Shown piece after piece: positions 24,367-36,039 of a stretch of DNA of 61,782 bases (positions are counted from its first letter, which is position 1; every line of letters starts with the position of its first letter). The stretch spans positions 1 to 61,782 of the forward strand of contig FTLJ01000327.1 in assembly GCA_900155495.1 (NCBI GenBank). The letters run 5' to 3'. Origin of the DNA: Porogramme epimiltina (taxonomy: Eukaryota; Basidiomycota; Agaricomycetes; Polyporales; Polyporaceae). A program made the translations under genes and the position numbers. The notes beneath the pieces are model-generated. The model saw nothing but the letters and a program-made list of their open reading frames with translations, was not told the DNA's origin and did not search any database.

Positions 24367-25528
24367 CGTCGGCGACGACGACGGTGGTGGTGGTGAAGAC
24401 CGAATGCTTGCTGCCGAACGCGACGCCTGCACGCGCTGGCGTGACGAACCGTGACTGCATGTCACATCCCAGCCCGTTCGGTTCTCCTTCACGCGTCAGA
24501 GCGTGACGGAGACGCCACTGTGACGGTCGCGCTCTCGACGCGTCTTTGCCGCCGCCACCTCGATGTAGGGCGCGTCGGCTCTTGACACGCTCGAATATGT
24601 GTCCCTCTCCGCTCCCGCCTCCCAACATCATTCCCGTTGTCATATATGAATGCACAGCCGGCTCCAAAGCTTCTCCTCTTAGATAACCGAACATATACAA
24701 TCCATGGGTAACCTTCTCCCCGCATGACATAGCTATAGCTGGACTGGCTTCATTGACACAATCAGGGCTTAATCTTACGGCTACCGATAGCATGGTACAC
24801 CACAACACGCCATGACGGTAGGGCTCATTTGATACAATAGCGTGAGTCAGGTACACGATAACGTCGACTACGAATAGCCCAATCAAAGTCTGGAAACCTG
24901 TCTCTGTAAGGGCCGTGGGTGATCTCCGACTCACTGTAGCGTGCGGCGGCGTTATTCTTGGGGTATCTCTCAGACTTGGGGAATTCAGATGTCACTCAGA
25001 GAACTACTAGGAGACATATATGGAAGGACCCACTGGCTGCGTGGGCTGTTGCTCCTGCATCCCGCGAGAGCAGTGGATATTGACGCATGCTATTGGAGCA
25101 AGAGCATCGACTGGGTGCATGCGTGGAAGGCGGCCGAGGACGACGAGGATTCGTGCATCTGGGGGCGGAGCTTGGATGCCATTGTGTTTATCATCGACAG
25201 GAGCCTCAGCATCCGTCACACGCTGCGTACACCGAGGCAATGTGCTTGGGAGCAAATGTGGGAGGTTCAAGTGGTTCAACCTTCCGTAGAATAAGAAATC
25301 AAGCTTCAAGCTTCACGCTTCGGCTTCAGGCATTATAAACCCTGACGTGCGTCTGTTAATGACCAATTGCGTCACTGTATGTTTGGGCGCTTGCACGCCT
25401 CCATCAAGTCCCTTCCCCCTCCATCCCCCTCATCCCCCCTCTTCCCCCCTTCCTACTTTTTCACATCTACGACTACCTCTTGAACAACAGCTTCCTCACT
25501 AACCTCTTGCTTCTCTAAGCTCCATATC
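24367..25528. other. Divergent spacer between NUM1-like and FunK1 genes
   Basis: About 1.16 kb between two divergently transcribed genes, so it should carry both promoters. The open frames at 24941-25309 on both strands overlap and have no recognisable domain. From about 25299 the sequence is duplicated upstream of the second FunK1 gene (from about 29907). That marks the left edge of the segmental duplication. A CT-rich stretch (25398-25480) precedes the kinase start. Confidence 0.55.
25334..25339 (+). promoter_or_regulatory. TATA-like element upstream of FunK1 copy 1
   Basis: TATAAA lies 190 bp before the ATG of the first FunK1 gene. At the matching place before the second FunK1 gene an 18-bp-scale deletion removes it. 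Function is inferred only. Confidence 0.4.
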
Positions 25529-28010
25529 ATGGCCTATAATCTCGGGTCTCCGTGTGTTTACAACCTTCCTTTAGCCCTCGACCCCACCCTTTCTTATCCA
25601 GAAGGCTTTAAACCCGAATTTGCGAGGCACCGATGCAAGGCCAACGTCTCAAACTCCATAGACTGCATCATTGGTCCTATGCCTGCCATGGAGTTTGTCA
25701 ACCATTTCTTTAATTACAGAGGAGGGTACGACTTACCCAAGAAGATGCCGATTGGGGATGCGTTCAAGTCGGTTCCCCATTCTGCGGATTCGGTCCGGCA
25801 GATATGTGAGCCTTTGGTGAGCTCATTTCTATTTCCATCGCTGCTCCACCTCACCTTCCTAAGGTAGCAGCATTGAACCGACGCGATGAAACCAAGGCAC
25901 GTTGCCTCGGCCTCAAGTTCGATATTACTTGCACCGATGACGTGAGCTTGGACAAGATGGGCAACATGACCCCCCACATTTGCTGCTACACGGATAAAAA
26001 TTTTGCTACAGTTCGGGCCTCGGATCCGTCCTCGCGTCTAGCGTTAGGGTACGCTGAACTTTTCGTGGACATAGCCGCCTCAGATCCCTCCCGCGACTTT
26101 TTCTCAGACCCTCCTCCCGATGCCGACTCAGAAACACGGTCATATCACAGCCTCCTCTCCCGCTCACATAACCGGGAAGAACAAACCCTCGTCGAGGAAA
26201 GTTTTGGCCAACATATCTCTTACGTCATCGAGATATTCGCCCGTCAACCCCGGGTTTTCCTCTACACTGTGTACATGGTAGGATCCCGGGCCCGCCTCCT
26301 CCGTTGGGATCGTTCCGGCTTCGTTGTCAGCGAATCCTTTGACATCCGTGAAAGACCAGAAGTCCTGTGCGAATTTCTTTGGAGATTTTCACTAACAGCT
26401 ATTGGAGGACAAGGGCACGACATGTCCATCAGCGTCGCATCCCCCGGTGAAGAAGCCATCTTCTGCGAAGTCGTCAAGAAACATGTCCTTTCTCAACTTG
26501 GCCCCGGAGAAGACGTCGATAAGGCAATGGCTCAACACTACGAACCTGGCCGGGTGTTCGCTGCCGCCGTCCTACCCCAGGGTTTTACCACAGTTGAAGA
26601 AAACATCTGCCGCATCCTATTCTCACGACCCGTCATCACTCCGTTATACCTTACTGGTCGCGCGACTTGGGGATGTTGGGCTGTGGACGTCGCTACTGAA
26701 CGTATAGTGTTTCTGAAGGATACGTGGCAATATTTCGAAGATAGAGAACCCGAGGGGGTTATCCTCCGGCGTTTCTCCGACATCGGTGTTAGTCACGTCC
26801 CGTCCGTGGTTTGGCACGGGTATGTGGCAGAGTGGTTCCCTAAGAAAGCACGCAAATTGACTCGTGAGTCACTTAACTATCTACGATAACAGCTTTCTTA
26901 TATATTGAGCAGGAGATGAGTATCAGACGACGCTCACGGATGAACTGGAACATGAATCATGGGTGTGTCGCGTAGCCGGCAAAAAGGCTTATGTGCCTCA
27001 ACGTTATCGCTACCGATTGGTTATGGGCACCGTTGGGCACTCCCTGAGGACCGTACGTGGTGCTAATGAGCTGTTACACGCGACATACGATATCTTCACA
27101 GGTACGCAGTTCTTCAATTCAAACCTTCGCTCTCTGAGTATCGTTTATAGCTATGAGGGACGCTCTCGCAAAAGACTCGCGCATACACAGAGACCTGAGC
27201 GTAGGAAACATAATCCTTGTCCAGGAGGGGGACTCGTCCACTCGAAGGGGGTACCTCATTGATTGGGAGTCGTCTTGCAAGGTAGACGATGCTGGCGAAG
27301 CAGTGGAGCTAGGGCGCGTGGTGAGTGCCTGTCGGCACAGTAGAAATTTATTACGCGGCCTAAGCACCTGACTTCCTTCGCAGGGCACTTGGCAGTTCAC
27401 ATCGATCCGTATGATTGAATGCGACGATCCGGATGCCGAGAAACATATCTTTGCGGATGACATGGAGTCGCTCTTCTACGTCGTCCAGTACAGTGCATTT
27501 CTTTGGCAGCCTCACGCATTCGATCAGAATCGCCTTACTATGGTGATGTCCGGGCTGTTCGACACATTCACTGACGGCCGCGGGTGGACTCTTCACGGCC
27601 TCATACCAAAACGACAGGCTCTAATAGAGCGCATCTATATAGGAGGCGCAAACTTCGAGAGCGAAGCAGTAGGGGAGTGGCTGGAATCCATGTTGACCTT
27701 CCGTTCTGCTCTCGAGGCCGCCCCAAAGGACTGCAGAAACGAGTGGTCCGACCCTGCATCCATCGACGCGTTTTGGGCCGACTTCCTTCGTACGCACACC
27801 CTTGAAACCAACAACCGTGTTGTCCACGAGCTTAACGACACAGAGTATCTGAACTCAAGGCTCCCAGCCCCCCGCCCAGTCTCCGGCTCCGGTTTTGAGG
27901 CACGTTTATTTCTTCCCTCCGAGTCCAAGCGAAAACGCGAGGGGGAACAAGAGCGTTCGTCATCGGAGTCTCCTCAACGCAGAGTTCGTTCTAGGACTAC
28001 CATGACTTGA
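25529..28010 (+). CDS. FunK1 fungal-type protein kinase, copy 1
   Basis: A predicted protein kinase of the FunK1 family, which is expanded in Agaricomycetes and whose substrates are unknown. Five exons give 757 aa: 25529-25816, 25864-26863, 26913-27101, 27151-27320, 27384-28010. The kinase core is split by introns. An N-lobe-like region lies in exon 2. The catalytic loop SRIHRDLSVGNII, with its HRD and the metal-binding Asn, is near residue 505. GYLIDWE, the DFG equivalent, follows. The downstream GTWQFTSIRM and DDMESLFYVVQY motifs are family hallmarks. The C-terminus is basic (KRKREG). The exon 2 acceptor is AAG rather than CAG/TAG; the aligned site in copy 2 is TAG. The gene stops about 70 residues earlier than copy 2, although sequence matching copy 2's tail continues past the stop. 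A recent paralogue of the gene at 30143-32836. Confidence 0.92.
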
Positions 28011-28530
28011 AGGATACCAGGTATTCTGCTCCACTAGTAGCTTCGCGACGGAGCGCGCATCTCATAAGACATTCGCAATATGTAGTCGCAGCAGCCCGAT
28101 GCGCATAGGAAGATGCGCGCGAAGAGTTCACGAGGGGCAAGAATATGGAGGCGGGAGTACGATGAAAACTGGCAGTAGTATGACTCAGTCTAGCTCTGTG
28201 GTGGATTGGTGTTTGCTGTCTTGGGTATCTCGCAAATAGACAGGCCGTCGTTTCGCCTTACTACGTTTAAATATCACCGGTCCTCTTATTGAGCTATGTT
28301 CGGCAACATCATCTTATCTCCGTACCCGCTTCTCTAGATACGAACGACGCGTACCACGCCACACTTGTAACTATGTCGAAGACTTCAACGTTATGAGGCT
28401 CTTTGAATCGATTGGGAATCTCGTCTGGTTCGCTCAAACTTGGATAATCTACTGTGAAGTCGGATCAATCAATAACGGCGTTGTGTCTATGCTCAAAATG
28501 TGAACGCGGTTTGAGTAGCATGGCCCACTC
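28011..28530. other. Downstream region of FunK1 copy 1, with decayed tail
   Basis: About 28011-28150 still aligns with the last coding segment of FunK1 copy 2 (32625-32760), for example ATTCTGCTCCAC and GCAGCAGCCC, but is interrupted by stops and indels. About 28190-28450 aligns with the 3' flank of copy 2 (32855-33060). So the duplication extends well past the gene. Confidence 0.7.
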
Positions 28531-29170
28531 AACGGATCCCCCGGCCTCCGGGCCGTCCGGCAACCGAGCGGGAGATCCGCTCGAGACCTGGGGGTTGTTC
28601 AACTCTCCGCACCCTCCAGCTCGGCGACCTTGAAGCTCTATCCTGCCCCACCCTCCCACACATATCTCATGCCGCCTCGCAGAATACGCAACATTCCCTG
28701 CCGGATATCGCGCTGGAATCCCCCACCATTCAACGGACGGATGCCTCCCAACGTTGGGAGCAGTCATAAACGATGCGGCCTCATCAAGTTTGATCTATTT
28801 CGACCCCGGATTTGTCTTAGGGCCTGTTATCAGCTGGTTGAATGAGGAGTCAGGACAATACAGGTGAGCTCACACTGCCCTTGGCAATCGCCACTGCCTC
28901 TTTTGCTTCGCCATTCTCCCCGTGCGCACGCCCTGACCCCTTCAGTGCTGTAGAGCACTGGCACAAGCTAAACCTCTCAAAGTGCACCAAACTGCTGTCT
29001 TCTGCCATCGTCGTGCGGACCCCTCTCTTCTTCATCGCGCGCGGGTCGCCCGCTTTCCGACATGTTCATCGCGCACCTCTTGACGCTGGGTCCTCCAAGC
29101 ATATGCTGCATCCGCATGCGGACCCGAAGGACGTAAACGTCTCAGTCATGGAGAAGGTATAGGAGACATA
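28531..29170 (+). pseudogene. Internally deleted F-box gene relic
   Basis: The left part (28531-28700) aligns with the 5' flank and start of the intact F-box gene (34463-34640), including CACATATCTCATGCC and CCTCGCAGAATAC. Near 28700 the alignment jumps to about 35400 of the intact gene. From there it runs through GCCTCCCAACGTTGGGAGCA, the donor CAGGTGAG, the intron and part of exon 2, as far as about 29130. About 0.75 kb that encodes the F-box and most of the repeat region is missing. The intron acceptor and exon 2 frame are also damaged. It cannot make an F-box protein. Confidence 0.85.
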
Positions 29171-29906
29171 TTTCTCAAGGGTAGGGCTTCCGAAGGAGAA
29201 AAGAGGACGAAGGTGCCCACGACAGTCTGACTGCCGAGGAGCCAGCACCATGGGTTGGTGAGGGGGAGGCTGCGTATGGGGATAGGAGTGCGGGTTGGTG
29301 AGCATTTCATGTGCTGAGACTGTATAGGGGACGGCTTCAAGTTGCCGATGTCGAGCCCGAACGCGCGCAGCTTGCGAGCCTTGACGGTGCGTGGTGCCTG
29401 CGCTACAGCTCCCTCGCAGCCGTCTGGCAGATGTAGAATGACTGGTCGTTCTCAAGTTCCCTTCCTTGCATCTGGTGCAAAGGCAAGCGGCGCCCGCACT
29501 TTCTGCCGCAGGGCTCGCCGCCGTCTCAACGTTCAACCCTTGCTTCTGAAACTACCTACATCGTATACAGTACATGGGCATGTAGTCACGCGGTAGACGT
29601 TGTCCGAGTTATAATTCTTTTTGCCCCAAAGTTCTCATGTCGGAGGCCGATTTTGAGGGTCCAGACAAGTATGTAAGAGAGATTTCCGATGCCTACCACA
29701 CATCTCCGGTCTCGTAAAGTACGTCCCAATCGATGCGGCAGCAAAGCCGGTGCCGGATGACGGATGTATTCTCATAGGCGTCCGAGTCCTCCTACCAGGG
29801 CGGTAGGCACTAGAACGGCTGCATTGGATTTAGAAAGGGAACCCATTTAAGTCTTCGAAAGGGGCTCGGGGCAGGGGATGCAAAGATGGGGAAAGAGTTC
29901 AATATT
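29171..29906. other. Spacer between the two duplicated blocks
   Basis: No gene could be supported. On the minus strand 29146-29480 shows short protein-like pieces in different frames (QSFYICQTAAREL; KARKLRAFGLDIGNL), separated by a stop. These could be a decayed gene of unknown family. Nothing else is apparent. Confidence 0.4.
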
Positions 29907-30142
29907 CAATGTTCAGTCTCAAAGCTTCAAGCTTTAGATTCGGGCGTCACTGTCATAATGTCCAACTGCGTCACCGGTTGGTCGGGCGCTTGTATGTACG
30001 GCTCCGGTTCAATTTCTGCTCAGCAACACTCCCATTGTCTCCCTTCCTCCCCCTCCATCCCCCCTCCTGCTGGTTCATGTCTATGACTACCTTTTGAACC
30101 ACTGGCGCCACTGAAACCGCGTGTCACTCTAATCTCATTATC
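29907..30142 (+). promoter_or_regulatory. Duplicated promoter region of FunK1 copy 2
   Basis: Aligns with 25299-25528. Shared pieces include AAGCTTCAAGCTT, AACTGCGTCAC (AATTGCGTCAC in copy 1), GGGCGCTTG and CCTCCATCCCCC, the last in a CT-rich leader. Relative to copy 1, the TATAAA segment is missing, so expression of the two kinases may differ. Confidence 0.55.
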
Positions 30143-32836
30143 ATGGCCTATTCTTTCGAGTCTCCGTGTGTTTACAACATTCCTGTAGCCCTTGACCCCA
30201 CCCTCTCTCATCCAGCAGGCTTTAAACCAGAATTTGCAAGGCACCGATGCAAGACGAACGCCTCAAACAACATAGACTGTATCATTGGCCCTATGCCTGC
30301 CATGGACTTCGTCAACCATTTCTTCAATTGGGATGAAGGGTACGATGGGCCCGAGAAGATGTCGATTGGGGATGCGTTCAAGTCGGTCCCCTATTCCGCA
30401 GACTCGGTCTTGCAGATATGTAAACCTTTGGTGAGTTTATTTCCGCTCTCACCGTCGCTCCACTTCAACTTCCCTAGGCAGTGGCATTGAACAGACGCAA
30501 CAAGACCAAGACACGTTGCCTCGGCCTCAAGTTCGATATTGCTTGCACCGATGATGTGAGCTTGGACAAGATGGGCAACATGCTTCCCCACCTTTGCTGC
30601 TACGCGGATGAAAACGTCGCTACAGTTCGGGCCTCTGATCCGTCCTCGCGTATAGCGTTAGGGTACGCTGAACTTTTCGTAGACATAACTTCAACAGATC
30701 CCTCCCGCGACTTCTTCTCCGACCCTCCTCCCGATACCGATACCGGAACGCGAGCACGTCACAACCTCTTGTCTCGTCCGTTCGACCAAGAAGCACGGAT
30801 TCTCACCCAGGAAGGCTTTGGTCAGCATATGTCGTACGTCATAGAGATATTCGCACGTCAACCCCGTGTGTTCCTCTACACTGTGTACATGGTAGAATCC
30901 CGGGCCCGCCTCCTCCGCTGGGATCGCTCCGGCTACGTCGTCAGCGAATCCTTCGACATTCGGGAAAGACCGGACATCCTGTGCGAATTTGTTTGGAGAT
31001 TTTCACAGTCATCCCCCGGAGGACGAGGCCACGACATGTCCATCAGCGTTGCATGCCCCGGAGAAGAAGAGCTATTCCGCAGAGTCGTTAAGGAGCATGT
31101 CCTTTCTCAACTTGGTCCCGGAGAAGACGTCGATCAGGCTATGCTTCAGCACTACGAACCTGGCCAAGTGTTCGCTGCCGCCCTCGTACCCAATGATTTC
31201 ACTGCAATCGAAGAGAACATCTGCCGTATCCTATTCTCGCGACCCGTCATTACTCCGGCATACCTTACGGGTCGCGCAACCTGGGGATGTTGGGCGGTGG
31301 ACGCCGCGTTTGAACGTATAGTGTTCCTCAAAGACACATGGCAACCACATCCCGAAGGTAGCGAACTCGAAGGGGAAATCCTCTGGCGTTTCCCTGACAT
31401 CGGTGTCCGCTGTGTCCCGTCCGTACTTTGGCACGGGTTTGTGGCAGAGTGGATCCCAAGTAAAGCACGCAAACTGACTAGTGAGTCACTTAATCATCTA
31501 TGATGCTAACTCGCTGATCCCTGATCCTGAGCAGAAAAAGACTATCAGACGACACTCACGGATGAATTAGAACGTCGATCGTGGGTGTGTCGTGCGGCCA
31601 GCAAAATCGCTTACGTACCTCAACGGTTTCGCTACCGATTAGTGCTGGGCACCGTTGGGCATCCCCTAAGCACCGTACGTAGTGCCAACGAGTTGTTACA
31701 TGCGACGTATGATGTTTTCACAGGTACGCAGCTCCTTGTATCAATCTTTCGCTCTCTAAGCGTCGTTCATAGCTATGAGAAGCGCCCTGGCCGAAGACTC
31801 GCGCATTCACAGAGACCTGAGTGTAGGAAACATAATCCTTGTACAGGAAGGGGACCCGTCCACTCGAAGAGGGTATCTCATTGACTGGGATTCATCTTGC
31901 CTGGTGGACGATGCTGGCAAAGCGGTGGAAACAGGTCGCTCTGTGAGTGCCCGCTAGCATGGTGAAAAGCTATTGAAGTCCGATGGTCTAACCCCCTCGC
32001 AGGGCACCTGGCAGTTTACGTCGATCCGCATGCTTGACTGCGATAATCCGGACGAGGAAAAACACACATTCGCGGACGACATGGAATCGCTCTTCTATGT
32101 GGTCCAGTACTGCGCATTCCTTTGGCAACCTCACGCATTCGATCAATGTCGCCTTTCTATGGTAATGTCTCGGCTATTCGACACTGTCTCTAACACAGAC
32201 GGGTTGGGCTTCCACGGCGGTATACAAAAAAAGCAGGATCTAATAGACCGCACGTTTATCGGCGGCGCCAACTTCGGGAGCAAAGCACTAGGGGAGTGGC
32301 TGGACGCCATACTGGCTTTCCGTCGAGCTCTCGCGCGCTCTCCGGCAGGATACAGAAACGAGTGGTCCGACCCCGCATCCATCGACGCGTTCTGGGCCGA
32401 CTTCCTTCGTACGCACACCCTTGAAACTGATAATCGCGTCGTTCATGAGCTTGACGACACGATGTACCTGAACTCAAGATTCCCAGGCCCGGGTCCGGGT
32501 TTGAGCTCAGGTTCTGAGACACGATTACCCTCTTCACCTGGGCACAAACGAAAGCGTGGGAGAGCGTCACCGGAGCCTCCTCGACGCAATCTTCGCCGTA
32601 GGATCGCCGCAAGGCTTACCACGGATTCTGCTCCACCAGCTTTGCGACGAAGCGCACGGATCAGGGACCTTCATCACAAGGTCCAACCGCAGCAGCCCAG
32701 TGCGTGTGGGAGGACGCGCGGGTGGGGTTCACAGAATACTCTGGGCTCCACATCGAGGGGCAGGAGCTCGATGGCCAAGAGTACGAGGGGCAAGAGTGCG
32801 AGGGGCAGGGGCACGAAGTCTCGTGAGCGGATTTAG
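30143..32836 (+). CDS. FunK1 fungal-type protein kinase, copy 2
   Basis: Paralogue of the gene at 25529-28010, with the same five-exon structure: 30143-30430, 30478-31480, 31535-31723, 31773-31942, 32003-32836, 827 aa. Exons 1, 3 and 4 have exactly the same lengths as in copy 1 (288, 189, 170 nt). The catalytic loop SRIHRDLSVGNII and GYLIDWD are intact, as are GTWQFTSIRM and DDMESLFYVVQY. The C-terminus is longer than in copy 1 and very basic (RR/KR, GRTRGW, RGKSARGRGTKSRERI). That suggests a nuclear or nucleic-acid-associated location; this is inference only. Family membership is certain; cellular role is not known. Confidence 0.93.
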
Positions 32837-33194
32837 TTTCGCCGCTCCCTTCGTTGTTCTGTGGTGGATTGGCGCCTGCTGTCTTGAGTATCTCGCGAAG
32901 AGACGAGCCTGAGTTTCGTCTTACGACGATATGCCGCTGTTTACCTTATTTGGTTATGTATTACGTTTCGCAACTTTATCCTACATATTTCCGCACTCGT
33001 AGCGAACCACGCGTACCCTACTACCCTTGCAACTCCCGAGAACGCTATTTTGATCAGTCGGCAATATTGTCTGGGTTTTCCAGAGTTGGCTGATCAACTG
33101 AGCAGTTGCATCAAACCTGTATAAATGATCAATAGCGTTTCTAGTACGAGTAGCGCGCAAAACTGACATGACTAGATTGCCCTTCCCTTCCCTT
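32837..33194. other. Downstream region of FunK1 copy 2
   Basis: Holds the 3' flank shared with copy 1 up to about 33060. From there to 33194 no similarity or gene was seen. The unshared part begins the insertion that carries the inverted FunK1 fragment. Confidence 0.5.
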
Positions 33195-34065
33195 TCAACC
33201 ACGTATGTGTACTCCCGGCGTGCGGCCGCCACCCCCGAGAGCCGAACTACCCTGTGGAGTCCGTAAGTCCGAGGTGGCAGTCTCCGGCGGGTCCGTGGCG
33301 CGCGATGTGCTGGAGATTTCCTGCTCGTCGGACTCGCTCTCGGAAACAATGCGCCTTGCTTTGGCTAGGACACGTCGTCTTTTCGACCCCCATATGCGAT
33401 ATTTCTTCCGGCCACTGCTCTCCTCGGTTTCGGTGGGGACCGACAACTGAATAACCTCGATCTCGGAGCGTTTACGCTTCAGAGAGTGAGTCGGCTGGTA
33501 ACCATTGTTGCTCATAGCGACGCTGACTCCAGGATTTTCACCAGAACGCGCAGATGCGGTTTTACGGGAATCATTGAGGGCGTCGGTACGATCCATTTCA
33601 GGGAGCGTCTTGTCGTCTAAAACGCCTTTCCAGAAGTTGTCCAGTGCCGAGATATCCAGCGCCTGCGCGTAATCCGGGTGCGTTCGGCCGTCGGGACAAA
33701 GGAAGTCAATCAACGAAGAAAACCGCTTGCTCGCAGATGGATTCGCCCAAACGATTCGTCTGGTGATGTTCCTAGTTGCCATGTTGGCAGCTCTTCCCGA
33801 TCCTCCCTGAGAATACGAATTTCTCCTGACGTAGGTATCGAACAGCCCTTTCAGAATGAAACGAAGTTCATCCGAAGGAATGTAGTGTGCCGTCCAAAGA
33901 AGGGCGCAATAGAGAACGACGTAGTAAAGAGACTTAATATCGTCTTTGAGCGTGTGGAATGTCTTCTTGGGTGTATGTTCAAGTTGCGCCAGCGGGTCGT
34001 CGCCGTTGTAAATGCATAGGATATAGGGCAAAAATTGCCATGATGGACGGTGAATAAACTAGATA
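33195..34065 (-). pseudogene. 5'-truncated FunK1 fragment, inverted
   Basis: On the minus strand an open frame of about 285 codons matches only the last exon of FunK1 genes. It has SWQFLPYILCIYN in place of GTWQFTSIRMIEC, DDIKSLYYVVLYCALLW in place of the DDMESLFYVVQYCAFLW segment, FILKGLFDTY, then a basic tail (SLKRKRSEIEVI, SKRRRVLAKARR). The kinase catalytic loop, DFG equivalent and N-lobe are absent. No start codon or upstream exon could be found. It is much more diverged than the two full copies, so it comes from an older or different family member. A shortened but expressed protein is possible; a degraded copy is more likely. Confidence 0.75.
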
Positions 34066-34604
34066 AATACCGAAAACTCGAGTTCATCGGGAGGTGCCGT
34101 GCATCCTTCCTAGTACGTGTTTCCGTTCTGTTTCCGCTGCGGTTAGCATTTCTGAAGCTTGCGAAAAACACCGACAGAGTCTGATCAAACCGCGTGGAGA
34201 ACTCGAAATAGAGACTCGCTGCCAGGGGCTAAAGGCGGGAGCTGTTCTTCAAGTTGAAGTAACAGACGAGCCAAGAGCCTTATTGATTATCTACGGATAC
34301 TTGGTTGTCGGTACTGTCCTACGGGCGGGGTTTGCGTTATCATTATTCGGCTTTGTTGGTAATGAAGAACAGGTAGGGGGCCAGTATCAAGAGGAGGAAA
34401 ACGCGTTGGGCCAAAATGAGAGCACGGTCAGACGTGGGCGGGTATTAGATCATCCGGATGCCGGGCCGTCCCGCAACCGAGTGAGAAGTCCGCTTGACTC
34501 GGGGCGTCCTCAGGCTTGATCGAATCCTCCGCACTCTCTACAGTTCGGCGACCTTAGAGCTCTATCCTACCATCTCCGCCCTCCTCACAGTGCACACATA
34601 TCTC
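34066..34604. other. Spacer before the F-box gene
   Basis: An open frame on the plus strand (34094-34519) has a hydrophobic stretch (IIYGYLVVGTVL). It lacks a convincing start, and its 3' part overlaps the segment shared with the F-box relic. I do not call it a gene. Similarity to the relic at 28531 begins near 34463. Confidence 0.45.
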
Positions 34605-36039
34605 ATGCCACCTCGCAGAATACACAAGTCCCAGGTCCATCCTCACGCACCGCCCGATGCCTCTTTCCCTGCCCTCAAGGAACTGCCTGTAGAGCTTTTG
34701 GACCTCATTCTCACCCTCATCGACCGGGACGACGATGTTACCCTTCGGGCTTGCATGCTCGTATCGCATACATGGCACAACTTCACTCGACCCCATCGCT
34801 TCCACACACTCCACGTCTGCCGCAACGACACATTCAGGGACCTAGCAGCCCGGCTCATCGCCGAACCAGACATAGGTCGCATGGTGCGCAGACTCAAACT
34901 TGAAGGAGTCCCGCGATATCCCGTGAGGAGAACAAGGAACTCAGCGTACAACGGTAGCCGTCCTAACTTTGCGGTACTGTCGCTACGTATGCTCGTCAGT
35001 ATCCTCCCATTGCTTCCTCGGCTACAAGAGCTTTCCCTCTTCCGCGTCGCCCTTCTGCCCCTATGCGACATCACCGACCCGCCTGCCCACCGACATTTGC
35101 GCAGCCTTACGGTTATGGACTGCCGGGAAGATCACAACCCTGTAAATCCTCACCTTCTCAAATCATGTTTCCTCTTCACCCTTTTGTCCTTCGTCTCCGC
35201 GGACACGGTCGCCTTATCCCCGACAGTCCTCTGCCATTCCACGAGCTGTGCCCACTCACGCGACCCGTTCGTGCAACCAGTACGCATTAAGGACTTATCA
35301 TTGGACCTCAAGTGGATCCACCACCCGTGGTTCTATCAAAACAACGCGACGGAGGGCCCTGGGGAGCTGCATGCCGCACTGCAACGTTCCCTCGCACTAA
35401 ATGCGCTGGAATCCTTCACAATTACATGGCCGAGTGCTACCATGGACGAATGCCTCCCAACGTTGGGAGCAGTCATAAACGATGCTTCATCAAGTTTGAT
35501 CCACTTCGACCCCGGATTCGTCTTGGGGCCCGTTATCAGGTTGAACGAGGACAATCCAGGTGAGTTCACACCCTTGACAGTCGCCACTCCCGCTTTCGCC
35601 CCGCCTCCCGCCCCGTGCACACGCACTGACCCTGTTTGGTGTCGCAGATCACTGGCACAAGCTGAACCTCTGCAAGTGCACCAAACTCCTCTCTTTCGCC
35701 ATCGTCGTGCGGACCGCCCCCTTCTCCGTCGCGGGCCATCCGCTCTCCAACGTGTGCATCGCGCTCCTCTCGACCCTCCCTCCGAGCATACGCTACATCC
35801 GCGTGCGCCTGCTCCGCGTCCGCTCCACCGCATACCTGCGCGACACGGAGTCGTTCGGGCTCGGCGCGCTCGACGACATGTTGGCGGACCGCGTGAGGTT
35901 CCCGAACCTGCAACACGTCGACATCGTGGTGAACGGGCCGGAGAAGGGGATTCGGGGGTGCGAGGCTACGGTGGGAGAGGTTATGCCGAGGCTCAAGGCT
36001 GAAGAAGCTCTGTTCGTCTACAGTGACCCACACATGTAG
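34605..36039 (+). CDS. F-box protein
   Basis: A likely substrate receptor of an SCF ubiquitin ligase. Two exons (34605-35559, 35648-36039) give 448 aa. The intron is 88 bp, GTGAGT...CAG. The F-box lies at about residues 24-65: LKELPVELLDLILTLID, then the typical TLRACMLVSHTWHNFTRPHRF. The rest is leucine-rich, as in the many lineage-specific F-box proteins of basidiomycetes (LRMLVSILPLLPRLQELSLF). No defined LRR or WD repeat is obvious. The start at 34605 is the first ATG of the frame and is shared by the relic at 28531. It sits directly after the duplicated FunK1 gene, in the same order as in the relic copy. Confidence 0.85.

Noticed and set aside
34094..34519. Plus-strand frame with a hydrophobic stretch before the F-box gene
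   Set aside because: No ATG start, no recognisable family, and its 3' part lies in the duplicated F-box flank, where the other copy does not keep the frame.
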